A DNA stretch of 64,000 nt from Allodiplogaster sudhausi (Eukaryota > Nematoda > Chromadorea > Rhabditida > Diplogasteridae), in the NCBI GenBank assembly GCA_945643635.1, contig CALZFC010000026.1, positions 1,584,001 through 1,648,000 of the forward strand, read 5' to 3'. Each line of letters begins with the position of its first letter. Positions within the stretch are counted from its first letter, which is position 1. A model generated the notes under the pieces. It saw only the letters and a list, made by a program, of their open reading frames with translations, did no database searches and was not told the DNA's origin. Positions 23,856-35,160 of the stretch are shown here, one piece after another. Made by a program: the position numbers and the translations under genes.

Positions 23856-25068
23856 AATGGCCATTGCCTTTTTTTAAAATAATTTTTTTTTTATCCCAAA
23901 CAGTTATTTGCAATGTTTCATATACATAAATATATATTTGTTTTTTTTTAGAATTGGGCATTCGATTTATATTTCTACAACTTCACTTTTCATTCATCAT
24001 TTAGCTTTTATTTGTATGAAATCTCTTTTTTTTGAATTACTCTTTTTAAAAATTTTCAACTTACCGCCAACGAATCCTGCTCCCGCCCGGTCTTCCTCGG
24101 CTCTTCCTTGCGCGTGGTGCTTTGTCGCCTTCATGTCTACCTTGATCTTTGATCTTTGATCTTTGATGTCTTCCTCGGCCCATTTCACTACTTCTTTGTT
24201 AATTCCGAGGTAGGTGTTCACATGACCTCTTAGAAGCGGATCATGTAGAAATAATAGAAATATTATCCGCGTTCATTCTTTTCATTTTCTTCCTGATATA
24301 CATATAATCCTGCAATGTGTAACATCATTCTAAATCCTCAAATCTCACCTCTCTTCCTCATCTAGTCCCATTTTGTTCCTTCTTTTAGATAGTGATTCTG
24401 ATGATCCTGACCTTTCTCCCTATCTTTCTTTCTTCCTTCCGTTAAATGCTGGCCTTATTCGTATAGCAACTTATGTTAGGCTAATCCGACGCCTCTCTCG
24501 GGTCTATTCATGTTAACAATTACTCTTTGTTGTTGTGTCACAAAAAAAACTCCACAGATTACATATCACAGTCATCAGGTGTACGTTCGATTTCTCTCTC
24601 ACTGCTTCACGATGCTCGCAATATTACTATTTCTTCTCTGTCCTTCGAAGATGTTTCTTCTTCTTCGTTCGGAATAACCTAGCTCTTCAGCCATCACAAT
24701 TGTGTTCACTTCCCATTCATAACTCGTTGATTACTGGTACTGAGAAGAGGTTGGCATATGCTTCATCGATGTGTAATATTGATTACTATTACTATATTTG
24801 GAAGCCATCGAGGTGATCAATAGGTTGGAAGCGAACTATTCTTTTGTAAAATAACGGCTTGTTTCCTGTGCCGCTGAAAAGGTGCATGTACTGGTACTAC
24901 CATGCACTCAGCTTGTTTTTTTCTAGTATATTATTAGCCATGAGAAATGCGCTCTTTTTGCATTGTACTTTTGCAGCAAATCAATTTTTGTTGTCTAATT
25001 ACGGTAAATAAACCGTATTAAAACAAAGTGTCATTTCATAACACACGAGATACAATCTTTCTAGCTGG
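23856..25068. other. Gap between the T-type channel and the M13-family gene
   Basis: AT-rich DNA with oligo-T runs and a triple GATCTTT direct repeat at about 24142-24164. No exon or RNA gene was recognised. The end of the gap (AATCTTTCTAG, four bases before the next ATG) looks like a splice acceptor. Confidence 0.6.
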
Positions 25069-26020
25069 ATGGCTGGCATGCTGAAAGCGGCACTCCTGCT
25101 GCTGACGTCCGTCAGTGGAATTGTCTCTGAAGACTTTTTCGAATATCATCTGCGGAACTTTCTGAATTTCACTGAAAGTGCATGCAACAACTTTTACCGC
25201 CACGTCTGCCCGTACAACATTGCCGAAGAGGACACTGTCATCTTTAAGGCCGTTGGCTTTTACGAATCGATTGCAAGACAACTTAATAGCATCAACACTC
25301 AATCTCCGCTTCTTGTAAGACTTTAAGGAAATTAGAAAAAAAACTATTACAAAAATAGCCACCTTCTTTTAGGATGACGTGCGGAATGCATTGACTGCTC
25401 AGAATACAAGCAATTTTAATGCCGACATTTTCAGGAATAAGACAAACGAAAGGTAACATTTTCACAGAAGAATGCTATTTTTGTTGTCTTTCGACCATAA
25501 GACATTTTCAGATGTAAGGATTCGTGGGAGTGCTACTTCAAAACGTTCCAATTCTACTTCTTCCTTTACGAAAACGAGATGAGCGCAGTAGAGGAAAGTC
25601 TGCAGTTTTATTCAAAGGTAGAAAAAAAGAACCCGCACATAAGTAAGTGCAATGTTCGAACAAGTTAGTTGACCTTGAGTGACGTCTTAAAATGCTTATT
25701 GTTAGTGATTATTAACGTGTAAAGCGCATTCTCAGTACGTGAATTTCATATGTACAAGTTTTAATTTTCTGAAATTACAGATTGTTTCACTTTAAAAACA
25801 CGCCAATTGTAGGTTGCGAATGAGACGCGAGACGAACAGCAGATCTTGCGGGTTACGGCGACGATGATTGCGTACATGTCATTGAGAGGGAACCTCTCAT
25901 TTGATGTCAGTACTTTTACGCTAAAATTTTTAATAATATATAATAATATAGAGCGTTGGAGAAAAATTTTTTTTTCTTTATTTTGCAGCATATATGTATA
26001 TATATATATATATATATATA

Positions 26021-26077
<57 letters not shown>

Positions 26078-28042
26078 AAGTTCCACTTGGCCAGCACAGA
26101 CCACCGAATAGATCATTTTTAGATAAGTATTAATTTCTACGAGGGTATTTTAAAGCGACTCGCTGTGATGGATTATTTGAACGCGAATACTACGGCGGCT
26201 ATTGTTGGCATCGACAAGCTGGGCCGCCTTTCACGCGATCTCGTGACCAACATAGGAGTGAAGTTTCAAGTCAGCATAATTAGACGTAAAAAACAGGGTT
26301 CTATTCTTTAGAAATAAATTACAGCAAACTGATTGGCTCGCGGAGAAAGATCGCTTCGGCTTGGATCCATTCACTCAGTTCAAATACCTCCTGAACAACA
26401 CGTCATTCTACAACGATTTTGATGATCTTGATCGCAATCTCACTTATCTGCACAACATTAATCGAAATTTCACCGTTTATTACTTTGATGCAGCGACAAG
26501 GCAATTGATTTTGCAAAATATATTATAATTATTTTACTCATGTCCTTCAAATCTAAACAATGGTGATGTATTACAAAAGTAAAAATAATTAAACTATGAT
26601 TTTTGAGACGTTGCGGGGACATGTTTATCGATACCGTTTTGGCGATGGACTACGCTTTTTTGCGTGTCAGAGATGACATGGTGGCAGCTGGTCGCTCAGT
26701 GTACTTGACCAGAATTCAAAAGACCTTCAAGCTGACGACCGTCTCGCTGTTCAACACGGCGCTCATGCTTGCGCCAACGTTCTATCCTCTGGTCCAGCTG
26801 GCAAATGAGCAGGCCACCGTCAGTCCGTCCCGTTCAACCAGCCTCACATGGTTGACTTTATTTATTCATATTGCTTTTGATTAAGTTTGCCAGCACTGGC
26901 TATATCATGGCGCACGAAATATACAACACATTCATCACGTCCAACTTTACGAGACGATCCGAATTCTTCCGGCACGAGACCCAGTGCATCAGAAACCATT
27001 TTGTGGAGGCATGCGCCACTTTTTCAGAGGTACATATATTTCGTAATTTTATCAGAGGTCTCTTGATTGATTTTTCTTAGTGGTTGTTGCCGATTTAATG
27101 GGTCCAAAAGAATATATTTTAGAATGAGAGCTGCGATACTGGCGAGTCGACGTTCAACGATGACACCTCAGACCTGGAGGGCTTACGAGTGGCGTATGAT
27201 TTGTTGACAAGACGTTTTAATGTCGGCCAGCTAGCTGTCAGTTGAAATTAAAGAGAAAACAGTGTCAAGATTTAACTCTTCTTTGATGGTTCATTATTGC
27301 GTTCTTCAGGAGCTCGCTTACGTGGATCTTCCATATACGATCGAGCAAACATTCTTCTATGCATTTGCAGCGCTTTTGTGCACGGCGGATCATGAAATGG
27401 TTGTTCCTTTTACACAGAGAATTTCAACTTCAAAATGTGCGGATAAAGCACGAATTATACAAAGCTGAATTTTACTTTCTTGAAAACAAAGAAAGTAAAA
27501 TGCGGTTTTTTACTCTTATAGTTAGGTTCGATGTTCAAAAGATAAATTAAAGAGAATATTTTGAAGGTAAGCGAAAAAGAGCGCGGCTTTCATACGCCAA
27601 GTAACATCCGTGTCAACGGCGTCCTCACGCAGATTCCGGAATTTGGGCGAGCATTCAATTGCTTTGATACAGAAGCCATGACTGCGAGCGATGTTTGTTT
27701 CTGATCGGATGTTTCTGTGCGCCTTTTTGATGTGTTCCATGGCAAAAGGCACGTGGATCGTGTGGATTAGTCATACACACAAAGAACATTGTCTTAGACA
27801 ATCATTGTCTAAAAGCTATTGTCTTGAAAATTGTCTTAAACAAAATTGAGCCTCAGGATGCATTGTGCTACTTGTACGGACCGAATGCCGTAGATCGTGG
27901 CGCCAACTCGTCGCTGATCGAGGAACGGCCAACCATGGCGCCGGCCCCCCGACGGACCACAACAACCACCACCCGCTTCCCGACCACCACAACGGACGAT
28001 CTCGACCGTCTGATTGATTCTTTGGAGAGGGGTGGAAAGTGA
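25069..28042 (+). CDS. M13 (neprilysin-family) pseudo-peptidase, 12 exons
   Basis: The predicted protein has 572 residues, short for the family (about 700-770). It starts with a hydrophobic segment (MAGMLKAALLLLTSV), a signal peptide or anchor. The N-terminal M13 features NFYRHVCPYN and RCGDMFIDTVL are present. In the C-terminal part the zinc motif HExxH reads HEIYN (363-367), the GENIADxGG region reads DDTSDLEGLR (414-423) and the substrate-site motif reads FHTPSN (477-482). Two of three zinc-ligand positions are thus changed (His to Asn, Glu to Asp), so peptidase activity is unlikely. A threonine-rich tail with TTTTTTRFPTTTTDD follows the last conserved cysteine. Exons: 25069-25314, 25373-25452, 25512-25617, 25813-25905, 26123-26269, 26325-26500, 26608-26818, 26886-27029, 27123-27236, 27310-27399, 27567-27692, 27857-28042. 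Intron 6 has a GC donor (AAG|GCAATT). A role as a binding or decoy protein is inference. Confidence 0.87.
25989..26076. repeat. (TA)n microsatellite
   Basis: An almost continuous TA tract in intron 4 of the M13-family gene, interrupted by GTA and CTTA. Tyr-Ile frames across it are artefacts. Confidence 0.95.
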
Positions 28043-29074
28043 TGAATCTGACAATAGCCAACCTCCGCCCGCTACTTCTGATAATTCCTTCCTTATCTTT
28101 CAAAATCTGCTCTCAATTCATCTCAATCATTCGCTACGAGTTTTGTTTCTTTTTCTTTTTTCTCGAATACTTGAACTCTATTAACTTATCTGTTCTGTTG
28201 GCTACATTCACTAACTCATCTGTTTGATATACATATGTTTTGGTGGCGGAAAAAGAAAAGGTACCTTATTCTACAAGATCTTTCACCATTACAAGTCGCC
28301 TTTGAAAGTTATATGTTATTTTTAGTTGGAATAAAGTGTCAAAGCGTTTGGTTTGTTGCTACAAGCACGTTTTAGTTCCTTTCCTGCAGAGCAGGCGGTA
28401 GATGGAGCTCCTTTTTTTTACTTTAAAAAGGAGTAGCATACATAAAAGTGCGTCTGATACAATTCATGTCTTCTTTTCATTTAGTGCAAAAAGCGCCCGT
28501 GTGAAGCGCAGAAAATGAGTGCCTGAATGGCTACCTCCCTCGCCTTGCAAAGAAGGCAGACCTTTAACAGACCCCTTTGAACTACTACAACCGGGTTCTG
28601 AGCACTGGTTCAATCTTCTTCCTCGTCCACCTTCATTAAGTGCAATTGACGGTGATGATGACTGAAGGCACACGGAAGCCGTTTTGAATAAAAGAGCATA
28701 TTTGAGGCGCATTATTGATGTACTTTAATAATAAGGGCGTTAGGATGGCTCATTCTGTACCTGGCAAGAAAATAGAATATATATGCTGCACATTTCATGC
28801 ACTCTTTTTCTACCTTTTTCTTCCGGTTCCTGATCTGATTTACATAGATCTGGAAGTGATGAAAGCGGACGGAGACCAATGACAACATAAGCACTTTTTT
28901 CTACGAAAGTGCACGGCTGCAAAATTGTCTTGATATACGTCGTCACATTGATATTGCGTTATCTTTAAATAGTTCGCCATTCTTAAATAGACACGCGCGT
29001 GGCGTTTGTATCTTGTCGTTGGTGGAGCTAAAATAGGCTGCAAAGTAAAGAGAGAGAGAGACGGAAAGAGAGAA

Positions 29075-29127
<53 letters not shown>

Positions 29128-30609
29128 ATAGAGAGAAAGAGAGAGAGTAGCATACTAATGTAAGTTTCCCATTTTGATACCGCGACCACATATATTCAAC
29201 ATTCTTTGTGTGAAGCTGGGAAAATAACATAAAAATTCAGGCGCAGTTTAGTCATAGTACAAGCGCATATGAAATGTTCAATTAATAGAGAATTGAGGAA
29301 ATGGCTTGATCTCTTGTTCTCGTGTAGTTGAAGTAGTAAGTCGAGATAGAAAGTGCAGAGATAAATGATCAAAAGTTGTCGCTCTTTTTGATGTTCCATT
29401 TCTTCTTCTACTTTTTCCTCCTCCATCAAAAGTGCATTCCTCTTCCATTCATCGCTTCCTGTTCTCTTTCTCTCACTCTCTCTCACTCCCTTTCTCCCTC
29501 TCACTCTTTCTTTCTCTCGCGCTCTCTCTCCCTCTCTCCATCTGCCACCAACAAGTTGCTATGACAATCTGTGCTAGAATGAAGAGGATGATGAGCAGGA
29601 TGCTGCTCATCAAGTGAGAAGCAATAGAATGCGAGAAAAAGAGAAATGCTATTTTGAGGACAATAAAGATCTCTTAGTCAGTTTGAATTTAGTAGAACTG
29701 GCTGCTAATCTCCATCTTATGCTAAGTAAGTACATATTTAACCTTTAATGGCTCCGAGTGCATGTGGAAAAAAAGGAAACCACGATTGAAAGCTGAGCTG
29801 GGGGAGTCAAGACGCATAAAAGGAGAGATTGGCCTTATCAGACGGGATGCCACATATCAGAAGATTCAATCTACATAGAAAGTCCCGTCTCTTTCTTGTT
29901 CTTGGCTACATTCATATGATTTTGCAATTGACTTTTTGTAGCTTTTATAAAAAAGACAGCTCGTCTTTTTTGAAGTAAACCATAATTTGTGACTTCTAGT
30001 GCGTTTTATTTGTCACAAATTTGTTGCAAATGTGAACTAAAAGTGCAGACGATTAGGCTGTCTCATACTAGACGGGAGTTCAAGTTGTCCCCTCTCAAAA
30101 TCGCATATCACTAAATCCTTTATCCTTTAGTAGATGCCGTTAAGTGATTTCATGGGCTTAAAGCATTGCGCGTCAGGAGGAGTGTCTTCTTCTCCTGCTG
30201 CTTCCTGCTTCAGTTGTGGGTGGCCCTTATGATCCCTTACGATCGCGCGCATGCGTGAGAGATGCACAGCAGGCCAACCAAGCTTGGTTCGTGGACGGAT
30301 GGGCGGAGCCTAAGTGTTGCTTCATGCACCCGGGGCTGGATTTGTGTGTGTGCCCTCGCTTATCAAAGACGTCAAACGATATATAGAAATGCACAGGCGT
30401 TGCCAGCGGCTCATCTCCGTTTCTTTCACCTGTTCTTCCGTCTTTCACACCTTCTCTCTTTCTCTCCCTCTCTCTTCTCTCTCTATCTCTCTCTCCTGCT
30501 CTCCATGGCCTGGCTCCACCCCCGTGGCCTTTCCCCCCTTTTCTCATCAGACACTTTGCATCTTCTCTCTCTCGTTCCTCTTACGTCGCATCATGTGCCA
30601 GATGCCGAT
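28043..30609. other. Gap between the M13-family gene and the orphan gene
   Basis: A possible polyadenylation signal AATAAA lies at 28330-28335. GA repeat occupies 29047-29148 and CT repeat 29460-29540. The rest is mixed AT-rich sequence without recognisable exons; the open frame near 30262-30610 lacks family resemblance upstream of the orphan gene's start. Confidence 0.6.
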
Positions 30610-32180
30610 ATGAGCCGATTTTCCAGAACGGAATCCCGGGGGCAGAAGAGAAGAAGTTGTTGCCAGGCGGAAAGGGGAGTGGGCCGGCCGAGCACGAAGA
30701 CGGCCTCTGCTATGAGCCGTCTGAGGATCTCGAGCATCCGCCGGGTCATCCACGAGATCGCCTGGCGCAACTTTCCCATCTGTGCGACGGTCAGATATAT
30801 TTGCAAAAAAATTAATTCTTTTTTTTTGAAAAAAAAAAAAAAACAAATTATTCAATAAATAGTAATCTTAAAATATTTTTCAAATACGTTTTCATAAAAA
30901 AAAAAAAAATTTTTTAACCAACATTCAATGAGTAGAACCTTTTCCGAGTCGGACAAATGAGCTTGCGATTAAAAATTGGAACAAGCATACATTAGCAGCG
31001 GCGGCCATAACGCATGCAAGACACTCTAAAAGCAGGTGTGGCAATTCACCACCGAATGGGAACAACCTACTCTTGGCAGATCGAGGAAGTCGAAGACCAA
31101 ATCGAGCGTCGCCACCAGTACCGCTCGGGCGTCTTCGACATTCAAGTCGTGACTGGCAAGACGTGGAGCGAGATCTTCTACGAGGCAAGAGAGACACTCT
31201 TCCTCCTGCGGCCGCTAGCAATATACTTTGTTTTCAAACCCCATTACTTGCATCCTACGCAAAAGGCGCAAGGCTCTATGCAGTACACGATTGAATTATG
31301 AACATTAGATCAAGACCCGCATCGAAAAGAGCAGGAAGCTGGATTTCATTTCGTTACCTTATTCATATTCAGTGTTTAGTTTGAACGTGTCGCACAATCT
31401 TCTTGGAAGAACCTCATTTTTAAGACAATCTAATCTTTTTTTAGATGGCTGACTTTATCTTCGACGAAGAAGACATGCATTTCTATGTTGCTGATCCAGC
31501 AGAGTATGAAGCGAAGAATCAGAACAACGCCGCGACCAAGGTTGGCATCTTTTCCATGTGGCACTTCCCTATCTTTGTCTCCTTTCAAAATGAAACAATA
31601 CCAGAGAGAGATGTAGCAGAGTGATTGTCTTTCTTTGTTCATCACAATCTGTTGTGCATTCATCACACACGTACAAGTCTTGGCTGGTAGCTGCTTATAC
31701 GAATTGATAGTCGCGCTATTAAAAGTTTTATTATGGCCTTGTCCTCAACAAATGCGCCCATTAACAGGAAGCATTAAATGGGCAAGCTAAAAATACAAAA
31801 TGATTTTCTCCATATTTTTATGGCAATAAAGGACGCGCGACCATTACGAATGGCATTGTGTCTGCCTCCATTCGGAGTTGTTAAATAGAAGAGATTCTCC
31901 TCGGCCATTTCAGCAGCAGCAGCATCAGCCAAGCAAGAAGAGAAGAAGAAGGAAGGGCAGAGGGGAGTGCCCGGAAAGGAAGCAGCGTCCGCCTGCTGCT
32001 GCTCCGCGCAATGCCATCCGCTATGATCCCGAGGAAGAGGTGCCCGTGATAACGGAAGAGGAATTCAGACGACTCACGAGGCCAGAGTGGCCAGAAAAGC
32101 CGGTCAGGTGGCATAAGCCATCCATGAGATGGCTACACGCCAGCAAGCCTCATCTTCCTACCATTCTCGAGGACGAATAA
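30610..32180 (+). CDS. Unrecognised 215-residue protein, 4 exons
   Basis: I do not recognise a family. Exons 30610-30789, 31080-31184, 31445-31540 and 31914-32180 all meet in phase 0 and show the biased codon use of the neighbouring genes. The N-terminal 35 residues are Arg/Ser-rich. The middle is amphipathic (IRRVIHEIAWRNFPICAT, then IERRHQYRSGVFDIQVVTG) and leads to the acidic stretch MADFIFDEEDMHFYVADPAE. The C-terminal third has a Gln run, a very basic patch (KKRRRRKGRG) and a Trp-rich end (RPEWPEKPVRW). It has no signal peptide or membrane segment, so it is probably cytosolic or nuclear. Intron 2 has a GC donor (GAG|GCAAGA). A splice acceptor-like GTGCCAG lies eight bases before the ATG. 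A second in-frame ATG at 30712 is possible. A rival reading of exon 2 with an earlier acceptor would need a different frame in exon 1, where codon use is poorer. Confidence 0.6.
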
Positions 32181-32262
32181 ACTAGCTTATATTATTGGTA
32201 GTCGTCGACAAATTATCTACTAATTATTTGTGGGAACAGAGATAAGTGTACCAGTACGATGT

Positions 32263-32264
<2 letters not shown>

Positions 32265-32322
<58 letters not shown>
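32265..32322. repeat. (TA)n microsatellite between convergent genes
   Basis: TA repeat in the 229 bp that separate the 3' ends of the orphan gene (plus strand) and the tetraspan gene (minus strand). Confidence 0.95.
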
Positions 32323-32325
<3 letters not shown>

Positions 32326-32409
32326 ATGGCAATGGGTTGGCAGGGATTATATAGGCAGTAGTTGATATGTATGTATGTCTGAGGGACGAATGATAGACTT
32401 GTGGTTTCC

Positions 32410-34248
32410 TCAAAACACGGCGCTGGCTTCCTCGAAGGGTAGCGAAGGAGCGGTTGCTGCCACGAACGCGGTTGATTTCCTCCGTGCGATGGCCTCGCCA
32501 GTGGTGACAACGCGCCGCCGTCGAGGGGTGCAGCAGCACAGGAGGAGCAGAGGCACGACGAGGACAACCACTCCCGTGAGAAGCATGTAGAAAGAATAAC
32601 CGAGGCTGCAAGGGGAACACATTATTGTCATGTTTTACATGCCTTTCGACTTCACTTAATCCCCCTACTCTTACCCGCGTGCTAATGAGCTACGACTCTC
32701 AGAGTCTCCGCTAGACTCTAGGAAATTTCTAATCGTCTTTCATAATCTTGCTTAGGAAAGAACACACACACATTAGCGCTTTTCTCAGATGTGCTGCTTG
32801 AGAGCCATTTGAACTTTACACAAGCTCTAACGAGACTCTGCTGACTTTGCTTGATTCTCCGTCGTGAAGCCAGACTCGACTTGCTCTTCTAGCAAGACAT
32901 TCGCAGCGATCGTCTCTGCGTAGTTGAGGTAGTAGAGGAGCAGGCACATCGAGAGGGTGCACACTAAGAAAAATAATGGCTAATAAATATTATTATGATC
33001 AATTTGACAAATTAAATGTGCAAATAAATATATTTCATTATTATTGTTTTTGCTTCATTAAGCAAAAAAGGAAAAGAGAAAAATTAAAGAGTGTCATCGT
33101 ACGCGATAGCAGCGTCCATAGAATCACGCCGCAGGGGCCAGCGAGAGCAGGGTGCCGTTGAGTAGGCCTAACGGCTGCCGCGAGTGTGGTCAGCGTGGCT
33201 ACGGCCAGCCAGATGACGCCGAGCAGCAGCATCGCCACCGTGAACACCCAGTTCGCCTTGCCCATGAAGCTCGTGCCATCCGCGAGCTCTTCGAGCACTG
33301 CCAATGTCTCTCTCATCATCAGTCTGTTTATCCAATTGCTATGTATTAGCCGAAGATATCTCTCTTTCGGGAGAATCAATACACACGGTCTTGGAATGGG
33401 GGTGGCAAAGTAGCCATGGAGGTGTTAAAGTGGAGATGATTCTTGTGCTAGACTGGCTTTCTTAGCAGAAGTCTCGTTTTTTTCCATTGCTTGACCGAGA
33501 ACTCAGCACAGTGAATCATAGCTACTTGTATATATTTATGTATTTGCTATATGTATATATGTATACATATGTATATGTATACATATATATACTTGAGTTT
33601 TCCCAACTTTAAAAGAGTTATTTACCCAAAAAAAAAACTTGAATACCAAGTTTTTTTATGAGCGCGATTGTATATTTGAGTTGTGCAATGAGAAGAATTG
33701 AAAGGTGCCCAGTAGTAGTCCACATACCCGAGAATGCCATGCGTCGTGTGCCGAGTCCCCAGTCGATGACGCGTCTGCCGGCAAAGAGTCCGGCGTGCAC
33801 TTGGCTCGCGCCGCTCGGGATGCCTCGATCATTCACGACGCGCGCGTCGAACCAGTGCTCTGTCACTATCGCAGTGATCGTTAGCGACAGACTGAAAAAA
33901 AAGTTGCTCTCAAGTCATAAAGTGAAGTGTTCGTAATTTGATCAGTAGAAGATACATAAATATATGTATAACACTTGCAGAAGTAGCAAAGTGTTTGTCG
34001 GCTGATCAGTAGGCTACACTGTTTTACTTCCAACAAGTGTTCCTTGGGTTCTTAAACCGATTGAAAGATGCCTTGGAAATACTACTTGCACCATGTCGAA
34101 TACTTTAGTAGGAGAGACCCCGAAAAATGCCATACTTTTTAAATGTTCTAGAGAAAAAAAAATTATAATAATACGAAACTAACTCACACCTCAAAATAAG
34201 CGCAATGAGAGAGAAGAAGTAGCTTAATCTCTCGGTCACTAGACCCAT
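32410..34248 (-). CDS. Clc-like/claudin-type tetraspan membrane protein, 5 exons
   Basis: The 247-residue product has four hydrophobic segments: FFSLIALILSLSLTITAIV, then VFTVAMLLLGVIWLAVATL, CTLSMCLLLYYLNYA and YMLLTGVVVLVVPLLLLCCC. The first extracellular loop contains TEHWFDARVVNDRG and HAGLFAGRRVIDWGLGTRR, the pattern of the nematode Clc-like family, which belongs to the claudin/PMP22 superfamily. The tail after the last helix is basic (TPRRRRV). Such proteins act at the plasma membrane, often in junctions or as channel partners; the role here is not known. Exons in transcript order: 34248-34190, 33891-33728, 33309-33103, 32963-32846, 32605-32410. The acceptor of exon 3 is the weak point: the better CAG two turns upstream would put a stop in frame, so an AGAG acceptor was chosen. 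A pyrimidine-rich CATTCTAG 24-25 bases before the ATG could be a leader acceptor. Confidence 0.8.
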
Positions 34249-34521
34249 GACGAATTCGGGCAGACGCTTTACTAGAATGGGGCGTGTCGTTAGGTTGCGA
34301 CTTGGGAAAGGAGAGAGGGATGGCGACACGAAAACTGTGAAGTGTGTGCGATGATAGTAGCAGGCGGCGTACGGGAGGAGCGCAGCAACGGTCACATGTG
34401 TGAATGGAGACGCGAAAAGGTGGCGGAGAAAAGGTAATGAATGAATGAATGAATGAGTGATGAGATGAAACTGGTTGATACGGAGAAGCGAGCGCGCACT
34501 CAAAAATATCCCCGTTCTCCA

Positions 34522-34564
<43 letters not shown>

Positions 34565-35160
34565 CTTTCGCTTCCTTTTTCTCTCCACTGTCTTTTTCTC
34601 TCCATTTCTCTCTAATATGTTCGCCTCATCACCAAGATTGCTCATCAATGCGGATTTCCCCGAATTCGCGCAGCAGCAACCCTTGCACTTTCCTCTTCAG
34701 CTATTTCCATGCGTTCTTCATTTGGCCAGTATTTTGTCTACTCTGAAAGGTTGCAGTCACTGGGTTACGCTACATTTAGTAAACAGACGTATGATTGAAT
34801 CCTTTGCTTTTCACTGTGTTAGATCTTTTTTTTTCTCTAACTTTTTATTATTATTAATGAACGATATGTCCAAGAATATAGTTATTTTCACAGCGGTCAA
34901 CTAATTTCGATGTCGTATGAAAGAAAAAGAAAAAAAACAATGAGTTTGTTCTGTCGCATGAAAGACATGATTTGAACGTTCACGATTAAAGCAAATCTTC
35001 AAAAGATGAAGGAAAGCACTAGGCAGATCTATCATTGCACATTAGTAGTATGAAGCAAATGTTGCGAAACATGGCAAATGGAGATGGCTTGAGCTCGGGT
35101 GAGAAGAATCACAGAAAGACAGTGAGAATGAGAGTTGAAGTGTGAAGAGTGCTCTCTCGA
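34249..35160. other. Gap between the tetraspan gene and the ZP-C-like gene
   Basis: It contains a CT run (34527-34565) preceded by ATGAATGAATGA repeats near 34436. No exon was recognised. It must hold the promoter of the tetraspan gene and the 3' untranslated region of the next minus-strand gene. Confidence 0.6.
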
